A DNA stretch of 7,908 nt from HGM11416 sp045596285 (GCA_045596285.1 JAZOCA010000033.1:1-7908), one strand, 5' to 3'; shown: positions 1 through 6,602, counted from the first letter of the stretch. Translations and numbers: made by a program. Notes: generated by a model not told the origin, from the letters alone.

Positions 1-1
1 T

Positions 2-841
2 GTTAAAATTGAAACTGAAAAAATTGTAACAGCAATAAAGAAAACAAGCGTCTTCGAATTAACGTGCGCAGATGGAAGCAAGTTTTATTCACACAAAGTT
101 ATTTTAGCATTTGGCGGAAAGAGCGGTGCTGGATTTTTTACTGATGGAAAGAGTTATTCATTAGCAACGTCTTTAGGCCATTCGATTACCAAACTTGCAC
201 CTTCTTTAGTGCAATTAAAGTGTAATAAGGAAAAAATAAAAGGCTTAAAAGGTATTAAGCAGGAAGTAAAAGTAGGCCTATATGGCGATAAACGGCATAT
301 TGTATCATTCTGTGGGGATATTTTATTTACAGATTATGGTATAAGCGGTAATAGTATTTTTTCATTATCTGCATATCTTAATGGGATAACTAATCCATAT
401 GTCATAATTGAATTTTTACCAAACCACAGTAAAAAGTTGTTGTGTGAAAAACTTATAAAAAAGTGTAAGAATCATATTACTTGGGAAGAACTTTTAATAT
501 CTTATTTGCCAGCAAGACTGAATATTATAATACTGAAAGAATGTGGATTAAATCATTTGGAATGTGCAAACGCTAAACACGTTGAAAGAGTTGTTAAAAC
601 TATAAAAGAATTTAAACTTGAAATTTTGGGAACTGCGGGTTTTGAAAATTCTCAAGTTACTTCTGGCGGATTATGCACAAGTGAATTTGATTCAAACACT
701 TTGCAAAGCAAAAAAGTTAAAAATTTGTATGCAATCGGTGAATGTTTAAATGTAGATGGCGACTGCGGTGGTTACAATCTTCAATGGGCATTTACAAGTG
801 CTATGATTGCGGCAAAGGAGATCTTAGATGAGGAGAGTTAA
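2..841 (+). CDS. HI0933/YhiN (BaiN-like) family NAD(P)/FAD-dependent oxidoreductase, 3' part
   Basis: The frame is open from the window edge, so the gene is truncated at its 5' end by the window, not by mutation. 279 residues are visible. The family is usually about 400 residues, so roughly the first 120, carrying the N-terminal dinucleotide-binding GxGxxG, lie outside. Family signatures seen are an ILAFGG stretch followed by TDGKSYSLATSLGH and LAPSLVQL near visible residues 38-69, GDILFTDYGISG in the inserted middle domain, and a C-terminal GGLCTSEFDSNTLQSK followed by LYAIGECLNVDGDCGGYNLQ (GE at visible residues 246-247). That last block is the second FAD-binding region. The family contains E. 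coli YhiN and the clostridial bile-acid enzyme BaiN, but most members have no known substrate, so bile-acid activity should not be assumed. A GTG at 209 is an internal Val codon, not the start. The 3' end overlaps the next flavoprotein gene by 14 bases, suggesting translational coupling. Confidence 0.9.
   Translation, partial: VKIETEKIVTAIKKTSVFELTCADGSKFYSHKVILAFGGKSGAGFFTDGKSYSLATSLGHSITKLAPSLVQLKCNKEKIKGLKGIKQEVKVGLYGDKRHIVSFCGDILFTDYGISGNSIFSLSAYLNGITNPYVIIEFLPNHSKKLLCEKLIKKCKNHITWEELLISYLPARLNIIILKECGLNHLECANAKHVERVVKTIKEFKLEILGTAGFENSQVTSGGLCTSEFDSNTLQSKKVKNLYAIGECLNVDGDCGGYNLQWAFTSAMIAAKEILDEES
814..820 (+). promoter_or_regulatory. Ribosome binding site inside the upstream gene
   Basis: AAAGGAG lies 7 bases before the ATG at 828, inside the last codons of the upstream oxidoreductase. 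It fixes the start of the second flavoprotein and explains how that gene can be translated although its start precedes the upstream stop codon. Confidence 0.8.
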
Positions 842-2360
842 CGGAATAAAACTTGCCATAGGAGAAGATGAGTCTTTTCTTATTTCTAAAGTTGCCAAAT
901 TGCAAAAGGTAAAAGTCAATGACATAAAAACTTTTCAGATTGTAAAAAAATCACTTGATGCGCGTGATAAGAATAATATATTTTACACCTATAATGTTGA
1001 TTATTCTTTAACCGAAGAAGTCCATGCCGAAGTCGATTATCCCATAGTTAATGGTAATGTTAGCGTTATCGGCGCAGGCCCTTGTGGGTTATTTTGTGCT
1101 TTATATTTGGCTCGTTGTGGCGTAAAGGTAACTTTGTTTGAAAGGGGTAGCGATGTTGATGAAAGAGCAAAAATAAACCAACAATTTCTAAAAACGAGAA
1201 TTCTTAATACTGACTGCAATATTCAGTTTGGCGAAGGTGGCGCTGGAACATTTTCAGATGGGAAATTGAACACCCAAGTTAACAATGATAGAATTAAGAA
1301 AGTTCTTAATGATTTTGTTCGTTTTGGAGCACCTAAGGAAGTTGCGTATTTGGCAAAGCCACATGTTGGAAGCGATAATTTGCCCAAAGTTGTTAAAAAT
1401 ATCAGAAATGAAATAATACGATTAGGTGGAACCGTTCATTTTAACACAAAAGTAACCGATTTTGATATTAAAAATGGTAGCATTTTGGGCTTAACGTATA
1501 GAAAAGATAATAGAGAGTTTTATTTTTCAACTAATAACGTTGTTTTGGCAGTTGGACACAGTTCACGTGATACCTTTGAAACGTTATTTAAGTTGGGCGT
1601 GATGATGGAGAGTAAAGAATTTGCCGTTGGTTTTAGAATTGAGCACCTACAAGAGCAAATAGGTTATTCTCAATATGGAAAGTTGTATAAAATGCTTCCT
1701 TCTGCTGACTATAAACTAGTAAGTCATGCGGGAGAACGAGATGTTTTTAGTTTTTGTATGTGTCCAGGTGGGTACGTTATGCCATCTACAAGTGAAGAAT
1801 ATTCTGTTGTTACGAATGGAATGAGTGAATACGCTCGTGATGGCGTAAATGCAAATAGTGCAATTGTTTGTAAAGTATTAAAAAGTGATTTTATGGGAGA
1901 AGATGCTCTTGCTGGAGTAAGATTTCAAAGAGAGCTCGAAAAAAAGGCCTATATTTGTGGTGGCAGCAACTATAACGCTCCCGTACAACTTGTAAAAGAT
2001 TTTATAAATAAAAAAGAGAGTTCTTATTTTACAGACGTTAAGCCCACTTATCAAATGGGTACTTCTTTTTATCCTTTACATGAATTTTTTAATAAAACGT
2101 TTACAAATGCTTTGACTTGTGCTATAATTGATATGGGAAAAAAGATCAATGGGTTTTGCGACGGTGGAGCTATTTTTACTGCGGTAGAGAGTAGAACGTC
2201 ATCGCCTTTACGCATTCTTCGCGGTTTGGATTGTCAAAGTGTAAACGTTTTAGGTTTATATCCTGCTGGCGAAGGGGCAGGATATGCCGGCGGAATTACT
2301 AGCGCTGCAGCAGACGGTATTAAAATTGCTGAAGCAATAATTAATAAATTTAATATTTAA
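828..2360 (+). CDS. COG2509-type FAD-dependent dehydrogenase
   Basis: This 510-residue predicted cytoplasmic flavoprotein belongs to the 'uncharacterised FAD-dependent dehydrogenase' family; its substrate is unknown. Residues 1-70 form the small N-terminal domain typical of the family, ending in the conserved DARDKNNI (44-51). The Rossmann FAD motif is VIGAGPCG (glycines 82, 84, 87), with Glu105 in LFERG placed to bind the adenosine ribose. IQFGEGGAGTFSDGK (132-146) and FCMCPGGYVMPS, with Cys310 and Cys312, are family hallmarks. The second FAD block, GLYPAGEGAGYAGGI, is at 476-490 near the C-terminus. Length and ends match the family, so the gene looks intact. The start at 828 is supported by AAAGGAG 7 bases upstream and overlaps the preceding oxidoreductase. 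The overlap implies co-translation of two flavoproteins, but there is no direct evidence that they share a pathway or complex. Confidence 0.92.
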   Translation: MRRVNGIKLAIGEDESFLISKVAKLQKVKVNDIKTFQIVKKSLDARDKNNIFYTYNVDYSLTEEVHAEVDYPIVNGNVSVIGAGPCGLFCALYLARCGVKVTLFERGSDVDERAKINQQFLKTRILNTDCNIQFGEGGAGTFSDGKLNTQVNNDRIKKVLNDFVRFGAPKEVAYLAKPHVGSDNLPKVVKNIRNEIIRLGGTVHFNTKVTDFDIKNGSILGLTYRKDNREFYFSTNNVVLAVGHSSRDTFETLFKLGVMMESKEFAVGFRIEHLQEQIGYSQYGKLYKMLPSADYKLVSHAGERDVFSFCMCPGGYVMPSTSEEYSVVTNGMSEYARDGVNANSAIVCKVLKSDFMGEDALAGVRFQRELEKKAYICGGSNYNAPVQLVKDFINKKESSYFTDVKPTYQMGTSFYPLHEFFNKTFTNALTCAIIDMGKKINGFCDGGAIFTAVESRTSSPLRILRGLDCQSVNVLGLYPAGEGAGYAGGITSAAADGIKIAEAIINKFNI

Positions 2361-2440
2361 TACTTTTTTATTCTTTCTTATAAATTTTTATACATTTTTT
2401 TATTTTATATTTATTTTTTTAAATTTTTATACAATATAAT
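2361..2440 (+). promoter_or_regulatory. T-rich, G-free intergenic tract; possible promoter and/or Rho-loading region
   Basis: This 80-base gap contains about 52 T, 5 C and no G on the + strand. The G-free run extends from 2335 to 2442. I see no GC-containing hairpin, so it is not a classical intrinsic terminator. TATAAT at 2435-2440 and an overlapping TACAAT at 2430-2435 resemble -10 hexamers, but neither has a recognisable TTGACA-like -35 at 16-18 bases, and the first would start transcription almost on the ribosome binding site of the next gene. A long unstructured pyrimidine-rich RNA is also what Rho tends to load on. Both roles are inferences. Confidence 0.35.
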
Positions 2441-2442
2441 AT

Positions 2443-2448
2443 GAGGTG
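2443..2448 (+). promoter_or_regulatory. Ribosome binding site that selects the ATG at 2453
   Basis: GAGGTG lies 4 bases before the ATG at 2453 and would be inside the coding region if the in-frame ATG at 2441 were used. The same arrangement, AGGTGTA followed by GTATG, precedes the gene at 5983. This supports 2453 as the true start. Confidence 0.7.
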
Positions 2449-2452
2449 TAAT

Positions 2453-3070
2453 ATGCGCGTTGAATATTTAGGGCACGCTTGTTTTTTGCTTGCCGATAAT
2501 AATTTCACGTTGATAATAGATCCTTTTAAAGAAATCGGTTATGATTGTGAAATTAGAAAATCGGATTTTTGCGTTTGCTCTCATCTTCATTATGATCATT
2601 GTGCAACTGATCGTGTTTTGGGATGTACAATAATAGATGATAGTAACATTTCGCTATTTAACTGGATTAAGTCTATACCGTCGTTTCATGACGAGGTTAA
2701 TGGCTCAATACGCGGTAAAAATCTTATTCATATTGTTAATGGTTCTTATACAGTCTGCCATTTAGGGGATTTAGGTATGCCTTATAATGAAGATTTGTGC
2801 AGAGCAATCGGCGATGTGGATATTTTACTTATTCCTGTAGGTGGAAAGTATACTATTGATTCAAATGAAGCAAAAAAATACGTGCAAGGCATCAATCCTA
2901 AAATAGTAATTCCAATGCATTATAAAACTAAAAAAAGTGATATTGATATATCAAAAAAGGATGGTTTTATAAAAGGCTATACGAATATTGTAAAAAGTGA
3001 TACTGTGATTAATATTACAGAGTTACCTGATGAAATGATAATATATGATATCATCGATGATAATTTTTAA
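2453..3070 (+). CDS. MBL-fold metal-dependent hydrolase (Lactamase_B_3/UlaG-like)
   Basis: This 205-residue cytoplasmic protein, without signal peptide, has a metallo-beta-lactamase fold. The opening strands MRVEYLGHACFLL and LIIDPF are typical of the UlaG-like subgroup. The metal motif HxHxDH is complete as HLHYDH (His44, His46, Asp48, His49). Further candidate ligands or active-site residues are His79 in SFHDEVNG, followed by IRGKN, Asp106 in HLGDLG, and His156 in IPMHY. All usual metal ligands therefore appear present and the enzyme is probably active. Members of this subgroup include lactonases, phosphodiesterases and many proteins of unknown substrate, so none can be assigned here. An in-frame ATG at 2441 would add four residues, but GAGGTG at 2443-2448 favours 2453. 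The stop lies 11 bases before rho, so the two are probably cotranscribed. This gives no clear functional link. Confidence 0.88.
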   Translation: MRVEYLGHACFLLADNNFTLIIDPFKEIGYDCEIRKSDFCVCSHLHYDHCATDRVLGCTIIDDSNISLFNWIKSIPSFHDEVNGSIRGKNLIHIVNGSYTVCHLGDLGMPYNEDLCRAIGDVDILLIPVGGKYTIDSNEAKKYVQGINPKIVIPMHYKTKKSDIDISKKDGFIKGYTNIVKSDTVINITELPDEMIIYDIIDDNF

Positions 3071-3081
3071 AGGGAATAATT

Positions 3082-4602
3082 ATGATTAACCAAAGAGAAA
3101 TTCAATTAGAGCAATTAAATAATTTAACTATTTACAAATTGCGTATTATTTTAACTGAGTTAAACGGAGTTCCTTCTTTTAAAACTGCAGATGAGATTAG
3201 AAAAGAAATTTTACTATTTTATAAGGCGAAAAAATCTAATTTACAAGAAAATACTTCTTTAGAAATAGCCGATGATAATGGTAATATAGTTGAGTTAGAA
3301 ATGTCAGGAAAAGGAGATATTATTTTTGATATAGAAATTCCTGAAGAACCAAAATCTGATGTTAAATGCGTTAGAGGTATGGGGAGTCTTTTTTCTAACC
3401 TTTTTAATTATTCTAATTGTGATGTTGGAGGTTTATACGATCCAACAGTTTATGAATTTAGAGATAGCGGAAGTGAAGCCCGATTTGAGGAAACAAGATT
3501 GATGGCAGGCGTTTTAGATTGCCGAGATAATTATGGGTTTTTAAAGCCAATATTTTATGGGGATAGGAAAGGGGATACTTACGTAGAAAAAGGTATTATT
3601 GCCCACTATAACTTAAAAAAAGGCGATTATATCGTTGGATATGCTCACAATAAGCAAGAAAACGTTGCATATAGTTTATGCGACGTAATGCAAATAAACG
3701 GAGTTCCTATTGAAACCTTCGTTCGCTCCCGCGATTTTGATGAAAGAAGGGTTGTATATCCCAAAAAAAGTTTAATTTCTCCTTTTGAAAAAGATAAAAC
3801 GGTGCGTGCAATAGATATGATTTCTCCCATAGGGAAAGGTCAGAGGGGGTTAATCGTAGCACCACCTAAAGCCGGTAAGACGACGCTATTAAAGAAACTT
3901 GCAAAATCAATAATTGAATCTAATGAAGAAGTTATGATTATGCTTTTATTGATCGATGAAAGGCCAGAGGAAGTAAGTGATTTTGAACAATCTATTCCTG
4001 GAGCAGAAATTATTGCTTCAACTTTTGATGAAGGTCCGGAAAGGCATGTTAAAATAGCTGAATTAGCTGTTTCACGCGCAAAAAGACTAGTAGAAATGGG
4101 TAGGGACGTTGTAATTTTGCTTGATTCAATAACTAAGTTGGCAAGAGCGTATAACGTGATTTTACCATCGAATGGAAAGGTTTTATCGGGTGGCATTGAT
4201 CCTCAATCGTTAACTTACGCTAAAAAGATATTTGGAGCTGCTCGTAATTTTAGTGAATTTGGTTCACTTACGATTATTGCAACGGCTCTTGTTGAAACTG
4301 GTAGTAAACTGGATGAGGTTGTTTTTGAAGAGTTTAAGGGAACTGGAAATATGGAAATAGTTCTTTCAAAAGAACTTGCAGAAAGAAGAATTTTTCCCGC
4401 TATTGATATGTATAAATCGGGGACTCGAAAAGATGATCTTATTGTTAGTGAAGATAAGTTAGACGCGATGATGAAGGTAAGAAGTCGTTTGGCGGTAAAA
4501 GGCAACTCTAATGAAATCTTTTTAGAAATGATTAAACAGTCTAAAGATAACGAAGATTTTATAAAAAAGGTTGATTATTGGTTAAAAGCAATTTTTGATT
4601 AA
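3082..4602 (+). CDS. rho: Transcription termination factor Rho
   Basis: Rho is a hexameric RNA-dependent ATPase that translocates along nascent RNA and releases RNA polymerase. Residues 1-50 are the N-terminal helical domain (LNNLTIYKLRIILTEL, then EIRKEILLFY). The cold-shock RNA-binding fold begins near 141 (MAGVLDCRDNYGFLKP) and runs to about 215. The ATPase core has Walker A APPKAGKTT (260-268), catalytic Glu293 in LLIDERPEEV, Walker B VVILLDSITKLARAYN (Asp348), the Q-loop SGGIDPQSL (369-377), the R-loop GSKLDEVV and the terminal KGTGNMEI and SGTRKDDL blocks. The core is fully conserved. At 506 residues it is about 85 longer than E. coli Rho. The excess is an insert at about 54-135, which is acidic (17 Asp/Glu against 6 Lys/Arg). 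The start is supported by AGGGA 6 bases upstream. It follows the MBL hydrolase by 11 bases. The rpmE gene that often follows rho in related bacteria is absent here. Confidence 0.98.
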   Translation: MINQREIQLEQLNNLTIYKLRIILTELNGVPSFKTADEIRKEILLFYKAKKSNLQENTSLEIADDNGNIVELEMSGKGDIIFDIEIPEEPKSDVKCVRGMGSLFSNLFNYSNCDVGGLYDPTVYEFRDSGSEARFEETRLMAGVLDCRDNYGFLKPIFYGDRKGDTYVEKGIIAHYNLKKGDYIVGYAHNKQENVAYSLCDVMQINGVPIETFVRSRDFDERRVVYPKKSLISPFEKDKTVRAIDMISPIGKGQRGLIVAPPKAGKTTLLKKLAKSIIESNEEVMIMLLLIDERPEEVSDFEQSIPGAEIIASTFDEGPERHVKIAELAVSRAKRLVEMGRDVVILLDSITKLARAYNVILPSNGKVLSGGIDPQSLTYAKKIFGAARNFSEFGSLTIIATALVETGSKLDEVVFEEFKGTGNMEIVLSKELAERRIFPAIDMYKSGTRKDDLIVSEDKLDAMMKVRSRLAVKGNSNEIFLEMIKQSKDNEDFIKKVDYWLKAIFD

Positions 4603-4650
4603 AGCGCTGTTAATCGGACTATAGACCGACATTTGCTTTAAAGATTAACA
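4599..4650. terminator. Interleaved inverted repeats between convergent genes; possible bidirectional 3'-end structure
   Basis: TTAAAGC (4599-4605) is perfectly complementary to GCTTTAA (4635-4641), and TGTTAATC (4608-4615) to GATTAACA (4643-4650). The arms are interleaved (A-B-A'-B'). A small hairpin, TCGG (4614-4617) with CCGA (4626-4629), sits between them, with CT/AG able to pair further inside. The structure spans both convergent stop codons (rho TAA 4600-4602; minus-strand TAA 4640-4638). No clear U-tract follows in either direction, so a standard intrinsic terminator is doubtful. A 3'-end stabilising or Rho-associated structure is equally possible. Confidence 0.35.
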
Positions 4651-5252
4651 AAGTATTCATATATTGAAAGTCCATTTTTCATTCTTTCAGGGTGGAATTG
4701 AACGCCAATAATTTTATTATTATTGCTTTCAATTGCTTCAATGCAGTTATCGATACTCTTTGCTCTAATATGTAGACAAGGTGCAATTTTTTCAATCGAT
4801 TGTCTGTGTGATGAATTAACAATCTTCGTATAACACTGCCTATAAATATCTTTTATAAAACCACTTTCAAGTTTTATTTGATGATATATATCGGTACCAG
4901 CTTTATAATGGGTAACGTTAGATTCTATTTTTTGATTAAGCGTTCCGCCGAAGAAGACGTTAATTATTTGCATTCCACGACATACTCCAAGTATCGGGCG
5001 TTTATTTTTATAAAAATAGTTTATTAAATATAATTCGTTGTAATCGCGTTTTAAATTTGTATCATTACAAGAAAGAAGTGGTTTATTATAAAAGAAAGGC
5101 AAAACGTCGCCTCCTCCAATAAGAAGTAGGTGAGTGCAATCGTAGCTTTTTTTTACGTCTTCTGTTGCAACGTAGTCTACTTTTAAACTTTTTAAAGCGT
5201 TAATGTAATTTTTAGCATTATTTTCTTTTCCGTAAATAAAAATTTTAGTCAT
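4638..5252 (-). CDS. Class I glutamine amidotransferase-like hydrolase (peptidase C26, PuuD type)
   Basis: This 204-residue cytoplasmic protein belongs to the gamma-glutamyl-GABA hydrolase family. It shows LLLIGGGDVLPFFY (42-55), RDYNELYLI, and the nucleophile elbow in ILGVCRGMQIINVFFGGTL with catalytic Cys91. The family-typical NSSHRQSI is at 146-153, and GVQFHPE supplies His187 and Glu189, so the catalytic triad is complete. Family members usually have about 230-250 residues, so this is a short version. The missing length appears to be in loops near the N-terminus and after the nucleophile. Related enzymes cleave gamma-glutamyl amides such as gamma-glutamyl-GABA; the substrate here is unknown and no puu genes are nearby. 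The start at 5252 (MTKIFIYGKE) is chosen because the upstream in-frame ATG at 5315 would add 21 unrelated residues and run into the divergent gene. No good Shine-Dalgarno is visible. It converges with rho and diverges from the nucleosidase gene. Confidence 0.87.
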   Translation of the reverse strand: MTKIFIYGKENNAKNYINALKSLKVDYVATEDVKKSYDCTHLLLIGGGDVLPFFYNKPLLSCNDTNLKRDYNELYLINYFYKNKRPILGVCRGMQIINVFFGGTLNQKIESNVTHYKAGTDIYHQIKLESGFIKDIYRQCYTKIVNSSHRQSIEKIAPCLHIRAKSIDNCIEAIESNNNKIIGVQFHPERMKNGLSIYEYFVNL

Positions 5253-5298
5253 AATATATAATACGGGATAAAAATATTTTATGACATTATAGGTAATT
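5253..5298. promoter_or_regulatory. Compact divergent promoter region
   Basis: Only 46 bases separate the two divergent starts, so promoters for both must lie here or inside the coding ends. TATAAT on the + strand (5257-5262) and TATTAT on the minus strand (5263-5258) are good -10 hexamers that overlap almost completely. Neither has a recognisable -35. The + hexamer would leave a leader of about 30 bases before the ATG at 5299. The minus hexamer would start transcription at or next to the ATG at 5252, implying little or no leader. The perfect palindrome AAAATATTTT (5271-5280) could be a small operator or only AT-rich background. Confidence 0.4.
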
Positions 5299-5970
5299 AT
5301 GAAAAAAATCGGCATGATAGTAGCAATGAATAAAGAACTAAAAGAATACTTTACAAAACTTGGTAAGGTAGAAGATTTAAGCGATAGCGCTTATAATGTG
5401 TGGAGCGCTGAAGTATACGATAAGCAATTATTTATTGTAAAATCTGGAGTGGGTGAAATAGCTGCTGCAGCGGCAACTCAATATTTAATAACTAAATACA
5501 ACGTTGATATTATAATTAATTTTGGTATATGTGGAAAACTTTCATCTGATCTTAAAATTTTAGATACAGTTATTGTAAAAAGTGTAGTTCATTATCAGTT
5601 TGACGTTTCCGAAATCGATAATGTAAAACCGGGTGTATATATGAATAACTCCCCCTACATAAATACTGATAATCGACTTATAGCCCAACTTCTTGAATTG
5701 GATTCCACCTTAAAAACCGCAATTTGTGCATCGGGAGATATATTCGTTTCAAGGCGAGAAGATAAGGAAAGGTTAGTTACAGAATATAGTGCAGATATTT
5801 GTGAAATGGAATGCGCTGGAATTTTAATTACATGTATTAAGAATAAGAAAGAATGTGTAATCATAAAATCGGTAAGTGATGATTGCGACGGAATGGATTT
5901 TGTAACGTATTGCGAACTTGCTTGCAAAAAATACGTTGAAATCGTTGATAAGTTTGTTAAAGTATATTAA
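5299..5970 (+). CDS. mtn: 5'-methylthioadenosine/S-adenosylhomocysteine nucleosidase-like protein (PNP/UDP phosphorylase superfamily)
   Basis: This 223-residue cytosolic enzyme is close to the usual family length of about 230. The family hydrolyses the N-glycosidic bond of 5'-methylthioadenosine and S-adenosylhomocysteine, clearing by-products of SAM use. The start KIGMIVAMNKELKEY places Glu13 at the catalytic Glu12 of E. coli MTAN. KSGVGEIAAA (48-57) and IIINFGICGKL (71-81) match the phosphate/substrate-pocket region. SGDIF (145-149), EME (169-171, with Glu171 as the ribose-binding Glu) and SVSDD (Asp194 as the catalytic acid) complete the site. ICGKL replaces the common SAGGL and VHYQFDV replaces RYHDADV, so substrate preference may differ from the E. 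coli enzyme. The ATG at 5299 has a weak AGGT 5-8 bases upstream. It heads a same-strand run with the chromate transporter pair (12-base gap). Confidence 0.82.
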   Translation: MKKIGMIVAMNKELKEYFTKLGKVEDLSDSAYNVWSAEVYDKQLFIVKSGVGEIAAAAATQYLITKYNVDIIINFGICGKLSSDLKILDTVIVKSVVHYQFDVSEIDNVKPGVYMNNSPYINTDNRLIAQLLELDSTLKTAICASGDIFVSRREDKERLVTEYSADICEMECAGILITCIKNKKECVIIKSVSDDCDGMDFVTYCELACKKYVEIVDKFVKVY

Positions 5971-5982
5971 ATTAGGTGTAGT

Positions 5983-6597
5983 ATGAAAAAAGGTTTTTTA
6001 ATACTTTTTAAGTTATTTGCTACAATGTTTAAAATAGGCTTATTTACCTTTGGTGGAGGGTATGCAATGGTTGCCGTATTTGAAAACGAGTTTGTAAGCA
6101 ATAAAAAATGGATTGAACAAGAAGAATTTACTGATTTAATTGCGATAGCAGAGTCAACTCCCGGTCCTATTGCAATTAATAGCGCAACTTACATTGGCTA
6201 TAAGGTTGCTGGATTTTGGGGCTCTTTTTTTGCTACGCTTGGTATGATTTTACCTTCATTAGTAATCATATACGTGATATCTTTATTTTTTGATCAATTC
6301 CTTGCAATAGAATATGTTGGCTATGCGTTTAAAGGAATTCAAGCTTGTGTGTCGTTTATTATTTTGTCTGCTGGAATAAAAATGTTTGTAAAAAGCAAAA
6401 AAACATTGCTTTCGGTTATTATATTTATTATAGTTAGCGTTTCAACGATATTATGTTCATTATTAGCTGTTGATTTTTCTTCGATATACTATATTTTAAT
6501 CGGTGCTTTAGTTGGTCTGTTTATATATTTGATTACTTATGCAGCTAAAAAATTAAAGAAAAACGTCTCGAAAGATAGCGAGTCTAAGGAGGATTAA
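5983..6597 (+). CDS. Chromate (CHR) transporter family protein, first half-size subunit
   Basis: This 204-residue integral membrane protein has one CHR domain, half the size of a classical ChrA of about 400 residues. The N-terminal signature FKIGLFTFGGGYAM (16-29) and the AIAESTPGPIAIN motif (54-66) are the two conserved family elements. Hydrophobic segments follow at about 76-105, 115-138, 142-162 and 168-188. It ends in a charged tail (KKLKKNVSKDSESKED) that is probably cytoplasmic. Half-size CHR proteins are usually encoded as adjacent pairs that work together, and the partner begins 5 bases downstream. Characterised members export chromate in antiport or by proton-motive force. In anaerobes the natural substrate is uncertain and may be another oxyanion. 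The start is supported by AGGTG 4 bases upstream. Confidence 0.92.
   Translation: MKKGFLILFKLFATMFKIGLFTFGGGYAMVAVFENEFVSNKKWIEQEEFTDLIAIAESTPGPIAINSATYIGYKVAGFWGSFFATLGMILPSLVIIYVISLFFDQFLAIEYVGYAFKGIQACVSFIILSAGIKMFVKSKKTLLSVIIFIIVSVSTILCSLLAVDFSSIYYILIGALVGLFIYLITYAAKKLKKNVSKDSESKED
6586..6592 (+). promoter_or_regulatory. Strong ribosome binding site for the second CHR subunit
   Basis: AAGGAGG, the best Shine-Dalgarno match in the window, overlaps the last codons of the first CHR gene. It lies 10 bases before the ATG at 6603. This would keep the second subunit well translated relative to the first, as expected if both are needed in one complex. Confidence 0.75.
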
Positions 6598-6602
6598 AAA
6601 AA

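Noticed and set aside
209..211. GTG at 209 as the start of the first oxidoreductase
   Set aside because: The upstream reading frame is open to the edge and encodes clear family sequence (ILAFGG and a TDGKSYSLATSLGH block), so this codon is internal.
1037..1219. Minus-strand open frame inside the COG2509 dehydrogenase
   Set aside because: It is antisense to the conserved FAD-binding region with no recognisable motif; a shadow frame. The similar antisense frame at 5655-5927 inside the nucleosidase is rejected for the same reason.
2441..2452. Upstream ATG at 2441 as the start of the MBL hydrolase
   Set aside because: The ribosome binding site GAGGTG would lie inside the coding region, and the fold begins directly at MRVEYLGHA from 2453.
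3840..4505. Long minus-strand open frames inside rho (about 118 and 96 codons)
   Set aside because: They lie fully within a highly conserved ATPase core on the other strand, have low-complexity Ser/Ile-rich translations with no family resemblance, and lack ribosome binding sites. They are shadows of rho codon use.
5253..5315. 21-residue N-terminal extension of the C26 hydrolase starting at 5315
   Set aside because: It would overlap the start of the divergent nucleosidase, is not part of the family fold, and the family-like sequence begins at the ATG at 5252.
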